Assembly: GCF_000447755.1 (NCBI RefSeq)
Contig: NZ_AUNE01000027.1
Coordinates: 85,896 to 149,895 of the forward strand
DNA: 64,000 nucleotides
Reading direction: 5' to 3'
From: Bacteriovorax sp. BSW11_IV
GTDB lineage: Bacteria > Bdellovibrionota > Bacteriovoracia > Bacteriovoracales > Bacteriovoracaceae
Position numbers and translations under genes: made by a program. Positions 1-8,190 of this stretch are shown piece by piece; the stretch's first letter is position 1; each line of letters begins with the position of its first letter. A model generated the notes under the pieces. The model did not search any database, was not told the DNA's origin, and was given only the letters and a program-made list of their open reading frames with translations.

Positions 1-690
1 CGTTTTGAATGTGAAAAGATCTATGCACTCATGGGTATCAAAGTCAAAAGAGATTACAAGCAATTAAAAGAAGAGCGTCATGATTTCGATCTTCAAAAAG
101 AAGTTAATCTTCTTACCAAGGAGTTGTCTTCACCTCATTTTGTAAAAGAAGGAACCGTTTTTAGCTATTATGATTCGCGCTCTCTTGGTGAACATGAGAG
201 TACACTCGATTTTTATCTTGGATTAGATAAATTTAACTTTAAGGCCAGTGCTCCAGTTGAAAAGGGCTTGATTGTTGGTAAAATTGTTCCAAGTACGGGG
301 TTAATTTTCTTAGTTAAAGAAGAATCGATGAAGTGTTCGCATATTTATGTTGAGGAATTTGTCTGTGAAGATAAATTAGATGTTTCTATGCCGATGAATT
401 GCTTTTTTAAGATGTCGGCCAATTCTGAAAAAATTGCGTGTACATTGTACATGAAAAATAATGGTGCCGCTTTGATTGAGCTTAAAGAAGAAATTAACGA
501 ACTCATTCCTCAGGGTCTCGCCTTGGCCTTTTACTCACGTAAAGGTGTTGGGGCAAAGGTTCTTGGCCGTGCACGGATACGTAGTTTTGGTTATTATGAA
601 AACTCAGAGTATCGCTATCTTCCTCTTACTAAGGACGAGGAGGATGTTGTTAAAAAACCTCTGGTAGATATTTTTCAATTGAGGCACTAA
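1..690 (+). CDS. MnmA-like protein, divergent paralogue, 5' end missing
   Basis: The frame is open from the first base, so the N-terminus lies outside the window; the first internal ATG is at 31. The visible part resembles the central and C-terminal domains of tRNA 2-thiouridylase MnmA. A GTVFSYYDSRSLGEH stretch parallels the GxxxxxDGxxxGEH element of the true MnmA encoded 1.2 kb downstream. A later segment ending VGAKVLGRARI parallels its C-terminal barrel (IVFY...LGGGMI). The second catalytic cysteine region (STGIC in MnmA) would fall in or before the missing part. The stop overlaps the next ATG (TAATG), so the two genes are probably co-transcribed. Homology is judged by eye from residue patterns. 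It could be a sulfur transferase with altered substrate or an inactive paralogue. Confidence 0.6.
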   Translation, partial: RFECEKIYALMGIKVKRDYKQLKEERHDFDLQKEVNLLTKELSSPHFVKEGTVFSYYDSRSLGEHESTLDFYLGLDKFNFKASAPVEKGLIVGKIVPSTGLIFLVKEESMKCSHIYVEEFVCEDKLDVSMPMNCFFKMSANSEKIACTLYMKNNGAALIELKEEINELIPQGLALAFYSRKGVGAKVLGRARIRSFGYYENSEYRYLPLTKDEEDVVKKPLVDIFQLRH

Positions 691-1829
691 TGCGTTTTTT
701 AATCATTTTCTTTGTTTTATTTAATTTTCAATCTTTTGCCCTTACTCTGAAGGCGCAAGATTCAACGATTAGGAATAAAACGCAACTTTCTCGAATAGTG
801 AAAAATGTAAAAGAAGATGATCTTATATCTACTCTAAGAGATTTTGTGAGATGTTGTCGTCCCTCACGTATGGCGGGCACTAGTGGTCATGAAATGGTTT
901 CAAAGTGGCTGGTTGACGAGATTAAAAAGCGTGATAATACAAACTCAGGTCTTACTTTTGTTGATGATTTTATCCCTAATACAGAAGAGGCCATTAAAAA
1001 GTTTCAAGACAACTTCCAAAAAGAGATTGTCGGACGTTATGAAGAAAAAGATCCCGTTTATAAAAAATGGAACGATTATACAAAATCAATGATTCAAAAA
1101 ATTGAATCACTCAAAACTGTAACAGGAAAAAATGTAATTTGGGAAAAGAAGGGTGCTAAGTTTCCAAATGAAGTTATCATGTTGGGGGCCCATTATGATA
1201 CGATTGCCTTTAATAAGGAGACTCTGGTTATTGATGAAAGTGCCGCACAGCCTGGTGCCGATAATAATGGAACGGGTGTTGTTGCTCTTTTAGAAATGAT
1301 TAATCTCTTTTCAAAAATTCAACTAGAAAAAACTATTCGAATTGTATTCTTTGATATGCAGGAATTAGGTGAGCTTGGTTCTAGGGCCTATGTCTCCAAG
1401 TATCTTGAGTCTCTTAAAAAAGAAAACTTTGTTGGTTTTATGAATGTGATGATGTTGGGCTTTGATACAAAGACCAGCGATAAGATTAAAAAAATTGGAA
1501 ATTTTAAGGCCTATATTCGCGAAGGTCATGGTGAATTTCCTGATTCTGATAAATCTCTCTTCGATATGATAAATCGTGCTGGCTCACGAGTGAATTCATC
1601 ATTTAAGTTTACACCGCTAGGCAAGGCCTTCTCTCCTGGAGATCATTTACCTTTTTGGGAAGCTGGACTACCTGCTGTCACTTTCACCCAAGATTTTGAA
1701 AATGATTACAACGAAAAGAGAAATCATACTTCAAATGATTTTGTTGAGACTCTAAATTTCAAAACTTATCACAAGGCCTTTCTCTATTTGGCCGCAGGGG
1801 TTTTGGCCCAAAATTTTGAAATTAAGTAG
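690..1829 (+). CDS. exported M28-family zinc aminopeptidase-like protein
   Basis: A 379-residue protein with an N-terminal signal peptide (hydrophobic residues 3-18, cleavage near ALTLKAQ). The M28 metal-site pattern is complete by eye: GAHYDT (His), PGADNNGTG (Asp), MQELGELGS (catalytic Glu then ligand Glu), GFDTKTS (Asp), and a final His in NHTSNDF. M28 enzymes are co-catalytic di-zinc exopeptidases that remove N-terminal residues from peptides. Export points to action in the periplasm or outside the cell. The ATG overlaps the preceding stop, so translation is probably coupled. There is no PDZ or PA domain, unlike the second M28 protein at 30120. Substrate cannot be told from sequence. Confidence 0.85.
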   Translation: MRFLIIFFVLFNFQSFALTLKAQDSTIRNKTQLSRIVKNVKEDDLISTLRDFVRCCRPSRMAGTSGHEMVSKWLVDEIKKRDNTNSGLTFVDDFIPNTEEAIKKFQDNFQKEIVGRYEEKDPVYKKWNDYTKSMIQKIESLKTVTGKNVIWEKKGAKFPNEVIMLGAHYDTIAFNKETLVIDESAAQPGADNNGTGVVALLEMINLFSKIQLEKTIRIVFFDMQELGELGSRAYVSKYLESLKKENFVGFMNVMMLGFDTKTSDKIKKIGNFKAYIREGHGEFPDSDKSLFDMINRAGSRVNSSFKFTPLGKAFSPGDHLPFWEAGLPAVTFTQDFENDYNEKRNHTSNDFVETLNFKTYHKAFLYLAAGVLAQNFEIK

Positions 1830-1892
1830 TTATTTTCACTAGATTTAGACAATTTCATTGATTGGCGGGGCCTTTTTTAGTAAAAGTGCCCC

Positions 1893-3035
1893 ATGGCAAG
1901 AATAAACGATCCTAGAAAAAATGAAGAAATCACTGTTATCCTCGGTATGTCTGGAGGAGTGGATTCATCTGTATGTGCGGCCCTATTAAAAGAAGAAGGC
2001 TATAACGTTATTGGTATGTTTATGAAAAACTGGGAAGAACTCGATGAAAATGGAGTTTGTCAGTCTGCCAAAGAATTCCAAGATGTCGTAAAAGTTTGTG
2101 AGAAGCTAGATATCCCTTATTACTCTGTCGACTTTGTGAAAGAATATCGCGAACAAGTCTTCAAGCATTTTGTTTCTGAATATGAAGCAGGTCACACTCC
2201 TAACCCAGATATTCTTTGTAATCGTGAGATTAAATTCAAAGTTTTCTTAGAAAAGGCCCTTGAATTGGGGGCCGATTATTTGGCCACTGGGCACTATTGC
2301 CAAAATGAGTTCATTGGTGGCGAAAATCGTCTTGTAAAAGGTAATGATCCAGGCAAAGATCAAACTTACTTTTTGTATACGCAAAAAAAATCTATCTTAG
2401 ATAAGGTTCTTTTTCCTATTGGGCACCTACCTAAAAAAGAAGTTCGTGAGATTGCAAAAAAATATGATTTGATTACTCACGATAAAAAAGATTCGACAGG
2501 AATTTGTTTTATTGGAGAGAGAAATTTCAAAAACTTTCTTTCAAATTATGTTCAATTAAAACCTGGTCGCTTCCAGACATTAGATGGCACAGATGTCGGA
2601 GAACATTCAGGTGCTGCTTATTATACAATCGGTCAACGAAAAGGGCTCGGCCTTGGTGGCCAAGGTGAGCCATGGTTTGTTGTTGGAAAAAATATTGATC
2701 ATAATATTGTATTCGTTGAGCGTGGAGAAGAGCATCCGGCGCTCTATGCTGATGAGCTATGGGCCAACGAACTTAGTTTTGTGAGTGAAGAATTTAATTT
2801 AGAACTCCCATTTAAATGTCGTGCAAAGATTCGTTACCGCCAAGAAGATCAAGGTTGTACTATTGTTGGATTTGATGGTGAGCGCGTACATGTTATTTTT
2901 GATGAGGCCCAAAAGGCGATTACTATTCGTCAAAGTATTGTATTTTATTCAACCATCGAAGGACGTGAAGTATGTCTTGGCGGCGGAATGATTGAAAAAA
3001 GAGGTCCAACTCACTTCGAGAAGGCCAATCAATAA
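1893..3035 (+). CDS. mnmA: tRNA-specific 2-thiouridylase MnmA
   Basis: A 380-residue enzyme that puts sulfur on C2 of wobble uridine 34 in tRNA-Lys, -Glu and -Gln using ATP and a sulfur relay. The PP-loop ATP motif SGGVDSS is at residues 20-26. The two catalytic cysteines are Cys109 (NPDILCNREIKF) and Cys205 (DSTGICFIGER). The tRNA-binding central domain carries DGTDVGEHSGAAYYTIGQR and the C-terminal barrel ends IVFY...CLGGGMI. Length is normal for the family. The start follows a short 63-base gap without a strong ribosome-binding site. A hairpin terminator follows at 3081. A divergent MnmA-like gene ends 1.2 kb upstream. Confidence 0.97.
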   Translation: MARINDPRKNEEITVILGMSGGVDSSVCAALLKEEGYNVIGMFMKNWEELDENGVCQSAKEFQDVVKVCEKLDIPYYSVDFVKEYREQVFKHFVSEYEAGHTPNPDILCNREIKFKVFLEKALELGADYLATGHYCQNEFIGGENRLVKGNDPGKDQTYFLYTQKKSILDKVLFPIGHLPKKEVREIAKKYDLITHDKKDSTGICFIGERNFKNFLSNYVQLKPGRFQTLDGTDVGEHSGAAYYTIGQRKGLGLGGQGEPWFVVGKNIDHNIVFVERGEEHPALYADELWANELSFVSEEFNLELPFKCRAKIRYRQEDQGCTIVGFDGERVHVIFDEAQKAITIRQSIVFYSTIEGREVCLGGGMIEKRGPTHFEKANQ

Positions 3036-3080
3036 GAGATTAATGTCAATTTTTTAGACACTTCATGTAATCTCCTCTCT

Positions 3081-3106
3081 AAAGTCCTTAGGGACGGACT
3101 TTTTTG
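3081..3106 (+). terminator. Rho-independent terminator after mnmA
   Basis: Stem AAAGTCC (3081-3087) pairs with GGACTTT (3096-3102) around an 8-base loop and runs into a short T tract. It sits 46 bases after the mnmA stop and before the next start. Confidence 0.7.
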
Positions 3107-3136
3107 TTATTCTTATTCCAATCATGAGGAATTGGG

Positions 3137-3733
3137 ATGTTTATAAATTCACTTAAATTTTGGTTTATTATAATTTTATTTTCTAGTGCCACGCCTGTAT
3201 TTAGCGAAGAAGTTTCAATTGATTGGAATGATGTCGTTAAAAACCTTGAGTTACAACAATTCTTAGAAGAAATAGAAAAGGAAGAATTTAATTCTCTGAT
3301 GCGACCTTTTGCTCTTAAAGATATAGATATAAACAAGTACATCCCCGAGGACCTTGAATATTTAATAAATAAGAAGATGGATTTAAAGATTTATAAATAT
3401 GAGTATCAAGAGGCCTTAAATGCTCTTCAGTTTTTTTCAACATTTTCTTTGATAACGACTAACGCACAGACAGAGGAAGGGGCCCTCCCTAGTGAGAGAG
3501 AAGTCTTTACTGCGGTAGTTATCAATGGAACGGCCTATACTATTGCTAAGGCAAATGGGATGAATGAAGATGATGCAAATATCACGCGTTTTATTACGGG
3601 GTTTATTGTTGGCCTTCTTCAAGATGGTTTAAAGAATTTTGGCAATGGTAGTATTGAATTCAATGACAATATCAAATACACCGGTGGTGGTTCATCATTT
3701 ATCAATTTGAGCTTTGAGTTCAAATTACCTTAG
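3137..3733 (+). CDS. hypothetical exported protein
   Basis: A 198-residue protein I do not recognise. It has an N-terminal signal peptide (hydrophobic residues 8-20, cleavage near VFSEE), then a charged helical region rich in Glu and Lys to about residue 85. A Gly-rich C-terminus (NIKYTGGGSSFINLSFEFKL) could be a terminal beta strand. There are no cysteines and no catalytic motif. The start follows GAGGAATTGGG. It is transcribed alone between two terminators, so it is likely monocistronic. Confidence 0.75.
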   Translation: MFINSLKFWFIIILFSSATPVFSEEVSIDWNDVVKNLELQQFLEEIEKEEFNSLMRPFALKDIDINKYIPEDLEYLINKKMDLKIYKYEYQEALNALQFFSTFSLITTNAQTEEGALPSEREVFTAVVINGTAYTIAKANGMNEDDANITRFITGFIVGLLQDGLKNFGNGSIEFNDNIKYTGGGSSFINLSFEFKLP

Positions 3734-3736
3734 GAC

Positions 3737-3769
3737 AAAAAAAAAGGGTCGAAAATGACCCTTTTTTTT
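3737..3769. terminator. bidirectional terminator between convergent genes
   Basis: A9-GGGTC (3737-3750) pairs with GACCC-T8 (3757-3769) around a GAAAAT loop. The A tract on one side and T tract on the other serve the + gene ending at 3733 and the - gene ending at 3774. Confidence 0.85.
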
Positions 3770-3773
3770 GAAG

Positions 3774-4193
3774 TTATCTAGCTGAGTCGTTAAGTGTTTT
3801 CCCTTTACAAGAAGCGATACAGTATTTGAACTCAGCGCTTGGTTTGCTGTAAAAAGCATAGCAAGTTTCAACACATTGTTTTACTTTTTCACTTTCGTTA
3901 ACTACTTTGTAGTCAACAACATCACACATATAATCAACTGTTAAATCCAGTGCGTACACATCTGAACCAGTGTTGATTTTTGTTTGGTAAAGTTCTACTT
4001 CACCTTTTTTAGCGATGAATTTTACATTTTCTTCTTCGTATCCTGTCCAAGTTGTAGCAACATCGTAAGATACGTTTAATTCTTGTGATAAAATATCAAG
4101 TGCTTGAAGACCAATGGCCTCTGTACACTCATCTGCCATAACAGGTGCGCTCATTAGTGAAATAAGGGCAAAAGTAGTTAGGAACTTTTTCAT
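3774..4193 (-). CDS. small exported cysteine-rich protein, twin Cx3C
   Basis: A 139-residue protein with a clear signal peptide (MKKFLTTFALISLMSAPVMA, cleavage before DECTEA). The mature part holds six cysteines. The last four form two Cx3C pairs (CVETC and CIASC) separated by 13 residues near the C-terminus, a spacing that could make a disulfide-locked helical hairpin. The family is unknown to me. The ribosome-binding site AAGGAG lies just upstream, and a TTGACA -35 box is at 4251-4256. It probably forms its own transcript, ending at the shared terminator at 3737-3769. Confidence 0.8.
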   Translation of the reverse strand: MKKFLTTFALISLMSAPVMADECTEAIGLQALDILSQELNVSYDVATTWTGYEEENVKFIAKKGEVELYQTKINTGSDVYALDLTVDYMCDVVDYKVVNESEKVKQCVETCYAFYSKPSAEFKYCIASCKGKTLNDSAR

Positions 4194-4229
4194 TGTGTGA
4201 CTCCTTTAAGACTTTAAAAGTTGCCCTTA

Positions 4230-4256
4230 ATTCTCAATAAAAACACCCTTTGTCAA
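4230..4256 (-). promoter_or_regulatory. putative sigma-70 promoter for the twin-Cx3C gene
   Basis: On the minus strand a perfect TTGACA (4256-4251) is followed, 15 bases on, by GAGAAT (4235-4230, four of six to consensus). It lies 37 bases before the ATG. The short spacer lowers confidence. Confidence 0.4.
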
Positions 4257-4261
4257 CGCGT

Positions 4262-4290
4262 TAATAAAATCTACATCATTGATTTTATTA
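4262..4290 (-). terminator. AT-rich hairpin at the end of hutU
   Basis: TAATAAAATC (4262-4271) and GATTTTATTA (4281-4290) form a perfect 10-base inverted repeat that includes the hutU stop codon. The stem is AT-only at its ends and the T run is short, so it is a weak terminator candidate. Confidence 0.4.
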
Positions 4291-6291
4291 GATTAATTCA
4301 TCGCTAACAATATTTGGGATCGTTACTTTTAATAAAGGCTCTTTTTCCATTGCACGTTTAATAGCGAAAATGGCCCCTTCATTTCTTGCCCAACTTCTTC
4401 TATTGATTCCATTGTTCACGTCCCAAAAAAGCATGGATTTAATTCTTCTGTCACAATCTTCTGATCCATCGAGAACCATTCCGAAGCCACCGTTGATAAC
4501 TTCACCCCAACCAACACCACCACCGTTGTGTAAAGAAATCCAAGTGGCCCCTCTAAAAGAATCTCCAACGAAGTTTTGCACGGCCATATCTGCAGTAAAG
4601 CTAGAACCGTCATAAATATTTGATGTTTCTCTGTAAGGTGAATCTGTTCCTGATACATCATGGTGGTCACGACCAAGTACGATTGGTGCTTTTATTTTTC
4701 CTTCGCGAATGGCCTTATTAAAAGCAAGGGCAATTTCAATTCTTCCATCACTGTCTGCGTAAAGAATACGGGCCTGTGAACCGACGACAAGTTTATTTTG
4801 TTTTGCCCCTTGAATCCATTGAATGTTATCACTCATTTGTTGCTGAATTTCAGCAGGTGATTCACTCTTTAATTTTAAGAGAACTTCACAGGCAAGTTCA
4901 TCTGTTAAATCAAGATCTTCAGAAAGTGAGCTTGTACACACCCATCTAAATGGCCCAAAACCATAGTCGAAACACATCGGACCCATGATATCTTGTACGT
5001 ATGAAGGATATTTGAAATCACCTTTTTCATTCGTTATATCTGCCCCAGCTCTCATTGATTCTAAAAGGAAGGCATTACCGTAGTCGAAAAAATACATTCC
5101 TTTTGCACTTAATGAGTTGATGGCATTCACATGACGTCGTAATGTTTTTTGAACTTCTTCTTTAAATTTTACAGGATCATTGGCCATCATTTCATTTGAT
5201 TCTTCAAGTGTCATTCCTGCTGGGTAGTACCCACCGGCCCACGGATTGTGTAAGCTCGTTTGATCACTTCCAAGTTCTACATCGATATTGTCCTTATCTA
5301 GTCGCTCCCATAGATCAACGATATTTCCTTGATAGGCGATTGAGACAACTTCTTTGTTTTCTTTGGCCTTTTTAATTCTTGGAATAAGTTCATCTAAATT
5401 AGCAAAGACTTCATCAACCCAACCTTGCTCGTAGCGAGTTTTAACGGCCTTGGGATTAACTTCGGCCACAATTCCAACACAACCAGCGATAACGGCCGCT
5501 TTGGGTTGAGCACCACTCATACCACCAAGACCAGCTGTTACAAATAATTTACCGGCCAAAGTTCCTTTTTCTCCACGCTCTTCCATTAATTTTCGGCCAG
5601 CGTTTAGAACAGTGATTGTTGTACCGTGAACAATTCCCTGAGGACCAATATACATGAATGAACCTGCTGTCATTTGTCCGTATTGAGTAACACCAAGGGC
5701 GTTGAATTTTTCCCAGTCATCTGGTTTAGAATAATTTGGAATCATCATCCCGTTTGTTACAACAACTCTTGGAGCATCTTTGTGCGAAGGAAATAATCCC
5801 GCAGGGTGACCAGAGTAGAGAACGAGGGTTTGCTCATCAGTCATTGTTGCAAGGTATTGCATGGTAAGAAGATATTGCGCCCAATTTTGGAATACGGCCC
5901 CATTTCCACCATAAGTAATTAACTCGTGAGGGTGTTGGGCAACGGCATAGTCTAAGTTATTTGATAGCATCAACATGATCGCAGCAGCTTGCTGTGACTT
6001 ATGTGGATAGTCGTTTATTGATCTCGCAAAGATTTTATAATCAGGTCTGTAGCGATACATATAAATGCGGCCATAAGTTTCCAATTCCTCTTTGAACTCT
6101 GGCAGAAGATCTTTATGTAGATTGGCCGGAAAATAGCGAAGCGCATTTTTAAGGGCCAACTTTTTCTCGTCAGCATTTAAGATTTGTTTTCTTTTTGGCG
6201 CGTGATTTATGCCAGCTTCGGGAGCTTTTTTTGGTGGTAGTGTTGAAGGGATACCTGCCAAAATGGCCTTTTGAAATTCTTCACGAGTCAT
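4288..6291 (-). CDS. hutU: urocanate hydratase (urocanase), long form
   Basis: A 667-residue urocanase, which converts urocanate to imidazolonepropionate with tightly bound NAD+ in histidine breakdown. Seen: YGGNGAVFQNW, YSGHPAGLFPS, TAGLGGMSGAQPKAA (NAD-binding Gly-rich loop), LGSDQTSLHNPWAGGYYP, the GPMCFDYGFGPFRWVC segment with the conserved cysteine, and GRDHHDVSGTDSPYRET near the C-terminus. It is about 110 residues longer than the usual proteobacterial enzyme (~557) and nearer the length of animal and Bacteroidetes-type urocanases. No other hut gene lies alongside. The start overlaps no neighbour; a long inverted repeat (6306-6363) fills the gap to the upstream regulator. Confidence 0.95.
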   Translation of the reverse strand: MTREEFQKAILAGIPSTLPPKKAPEAGINHAPKRKQILNADEKKLALKNALRYFPANLHKDLLPEFKEELETYGRIYMYRYRPDYKIFARSINDYPHKSQQAAAIMLMLSNNLDYAVAQHPHELITYGGNGAVFQNWAQYLLTMQYLATMTDEQTLVLYSGHPAGLFPSHKDAPRVVVTNGMMIPNYSKPDDWEKFNALGVTQYGQMTAGSFMYIGPQGIVHGTTITVLNAGRKLMEERGEKGTLAGKLFVTAGLGGMSGAQPKAAVIAGCVGIVAEVNPKAVKTRYEQGWVDEVFANLDELIPRIKKAKENKEVVSIAYQGNIVDLWERLDKDNIDVELGSDQTSLHNPWAGGYYPAGMTLEESNEMMANDPVKFKEEVQKTLRRHVNAINSLSAKGMYFFDYGNAFLLESMRAGADITNEKGDFKYPSYVQDIMGPMCFDYGFGPFRWVCTSSLSEDLDLTDELACEVLLKLKSESPAEIQQQMSDNIQWIQGAKQNKLVVGSQARILYADSDGRIEIALAFNKAIREGKIKAPIVLGRDHHDVSGTDSPYRETSNIYDGSSFTADMAVQNFVGDSFRGATWISLHNGGGVGWGEVINGGFGMVLDGSEDCDRRIKSMLFWDVNNGINRRSWARNEGAIFAIKRAMEKEPLLKVTIPNIVSDELI

Positions 6292-6305
6292 ATCAGATGT
6301 CCTTT

Positions 6306-6363
6306 TCTAAGTGTGTCAAAGTCCTCGCATTTTAGCGTGGACTTAACACTTTTTCCACTTAGA
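6306..6363 (-). promoter_or_regulatory. nested inverted repeats ahead of hutU
   Basis: TCTAAGTG (6306-6313) and CACTTAGA (6356-6363) form a perfect outer repeat. Inside, AAGTCC plus CGC (6319-6328) pairs with GCG plus GGACTT (6335-6344) with one T-T mismatch. The structure fills nearly all of the gap between the regulator stop (6382) and hutU start (6291). It may be an operator, or an RNA stem acting as attenuator. No T tract follows on the minus strand, which argues against a simple terminator. Confidence 0.45.
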
Positions 6364-6381
6364 AGTACACCTTATTTAATG

Positions 6382-7821
6382 CTATGCCGTAAGAGCTTTT
6401 ATATGCTCGCCAATAATGCGCAGGTCCTTTTCCACGGCATCAGTCCACTTCATACCAGTACATAATCTTATATAATTGCGGTAGTCGTCGCTGGCCGAGA
6501 ACATGATACCTGGTGAAATAACGATATTTTTTTTGATCAGTTCATTATAAAGGTCTGTACTATCAACTTCCACAGGCAGCTTTACCCATAGAAAAAATCC
6601 ACCTTCAGGATTGGTTACTTGGGTTTGTTCAGGAAAGTAGAGTTGAATACATTTTTGAAAGCGAATAATATTATCTTTCAAAATCTGGCTCAATTTTTTA
6701 CAGTGATTGTCGTAAAATTTCTTTTGTAATAAGTGGCCAACGACCATCTGATTGAGAGCATTAGTTCCAATATTAGAAATGAATTGATGCCTTTCAACTT
6801 CTTCTTTGAACTTAGTTGGCACTACCATAAAACCGACACGTAAACCTGGGCTTAGAGTTTTTGAAACTGAACTGCAGTAAATGACATTGTCATCATCGAA
6901 ACTTTTGAAAGTAAGAGGTCTTTTATCATTGAAGGTCAGATCGCCGTAAATATCATCTTCAATAATGGCAATATTATTTTCTCTAAAAGTCTTAGCAATA
7001 TTAATCTTGTTTTTATCACAAATATACGAGCCCATAGGGTTGTTAAAATTTGAAATAAAAAGCGCGGCCTTAATATTGGTATTGGTGCTGATTATTTTTT
7101 CTAAGATCTCTAAATCTATCCCATGAATGGGATGAGTTGGTACTTCTAGAATTTTTAGATCTAGATTTTGAATAGCAAGCAATGTTCCATAGTATGAAGG
7201 AGTTTCGATAAGAATGGTGTCTCCGGGTTTTGTGAGGACTTTGAGTGACAAAACAATGGCCTCCATTGCTCCGGATGTTGCAATGATATTTTCTAGAGGG
7301 GCCTTAATTTTCAAAGAAGAAAGTTTTTTTTGAACGGCCTTTCTATAAAATGAATTTCCTGGTGCAAAATTATAGAGAGCACTATGGGTCGGATTTTCTT
7401 TAATGACCTGTTTTAGGGCCTTATTAAGCATAGTATTGGGCAAGAACTCGGGGTCTATTGTTGCGGCCCCAAAGTTGTGCATCTTCTTATCACTGGCCGC
7501 GCTAATCATACGATAAACAAGATCGGGAATTTCGATTTTCTTGGCATTTTTAGTGACGGTGTAATGACAGCTCTTATCAAGGGTTTGAGGAATTTCATAG
7601 GTCACATAAAATCCCGATTGGGCCCGCGCTTCGATAAGAGCATCGTCTTCAAGAAGTGAGTAGGCATGTGTTGCCGTGGCAAGACTTACCGTTTCGTCCT
7701 TCATTACTTCACGAATTGAAGGAAGTTTGTCGCCTGGAAGGAAATCTCCGCGGTGGATGAGATCACGAAATTTTGATGCAAGCTTCATATAGGCAAGATT
7801 TTGTTTAGTTTTATCAGTCAT
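6382..7821 (-). CDS. MocR-type transcription regulator (GntR wHTH + aminotransferase fold)
   Basis: A 479-residue fusion typical of the MocR/GabR/PdxR subfamily. Residues ~10-80 form a GntR winged helix (FLPGDKLPSIREV...ATATHAYSLLEDDALIEARAQSGFYV). Residues ~110-479 form a fold-I PLP domain, with the Schiff-base lysine in YCSSVSKTLSPGLRVGF and the SNFNNPMGS and EDDIYGD motifs. Such proteins use bound PLP to sense an amine or vitamin B6 and usually regulate a divergent gene through direct repeats. The divergent gene here is a DUF2917-like gene at 7930, with direct repeats between them. hutU follows on the same strand after a 90-base gap. The ligand is unknown. Confidence 0.9.
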   Translation of the reverse strand: MTDKTKQNLAYMKLASKFRDLIHRGDFLPGDKLPSIREVMKDETVSLATATHAYSLLEDDALIEARAQSGFYVTYEIPQTLDKSCHYTVTKNAKKIEIPDLVYRMISAASDKKMHNFGAATIDPEFLPNTMLNKALKQVIKENPTHSALYNFAPGNSFYRKAVQKKLSSLKIKAPLENIIATSGAMEAIVLSLKVLTKPGDTILIETPSYYGTLLAIQNLDLKILEVPTHPIHGIDLEILEKIISTNTNIKAALFISNFNNPMGSYICDKNKINIAKTFRENNIAIIEDDIYGDLTFNDKRPLTFKSFDDDNVIYCSSVSKTLSPGLRVGFMVVPTKFKEEVERHQFISNIGTNALNQMVVGHLLQKKFYDNHCKKLSQILKDNIIRFQKCIQLYFPEQTQVTNPEGGFFLWVKLPVEVDSTDLYNELIKKNIVISPGIMFSASDDYRNYIRLCTGMKWTDAVEKDLRIIGEHIKALTA

Positions 7822-7838
7822 GAAAATCCTTATTTTAA

Positions 7839-7880
7839 CTGTATTTATTATAATACCATAAAATTGAATCTGTATTTATT
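7839..7880. promoter_or_regulatory. direct repeats, candidate MocR operator
   Basis: CTGTATTTATT occurs exactly twice, at 7839-7849 and 7870-7880, 31 bases apart start to start (about three helical turns). Both lie between the divergent regulator start (7821) and the gene starting at 7930. GabR and PdxR are known to bind spaced direct repeats in such divergent regions. Confidence 0.55.
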
Positions 7881-7929
7881 TTTTCACTTTGCTATATTGG
7901 CAATAGTAACAGTTAACAAGAAGATGTTT

Positions 7930-8190
7930 ATGAATAGATACAGTTTAGATCACCGCAATACATACACTTTCACTTCGGTTAAAGGTCGTTTTTGGGTCAC
8001 AATTCCAGGTGATCACAAAGACTACATTGTTGAATGCGGTCAACATATTGAGATTAAAGATGCACACGGAACTTTGCTTATTTCTGAAATTGAAGGGGAT
8101 AGTGGAAGTTTTGTTTTTGAGAAAACTGGTGAAGAAAAGGCGCCACAATTTTCAAAATTATGGCGCGCTTTTATGGTTATCTTTTCTTAA
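7930..8190 (+). CDS. DUF2917-like small protein
   Basis: An 86-residue protein with no signal peptide from the chosen start. The core (FTSVKGRFWVTIPGDHKDYIVECGQHIEI) resembles the DUF2917 pattern of a G.vWVT..GD..D..L..G beta-strand protein, possibly cupin-like. The frame stays open upstream to 7801, but AAGAAG six bases before the ATG at 7930 supports this start; ATG 7924 is an alternative. It is divergent from the MocR-type regulator and is its likely target. Its last 14 bases overlap the convergent agmatinase gene. Function unknown. Confidence 0.7.
   Translation: MNRYSLDHRNTYTFTSVKGRFWVTIPGDHKDYIVECGQHIEIKDAHGTLLISEIEGDSGSFVFEKTGEEKAPQFSKLWRAFMVIFS

Noticed and set aside
4370..4676. open frames inside hutU on both strands
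   Set aside because: Shadows of a strongly conserved coding region.
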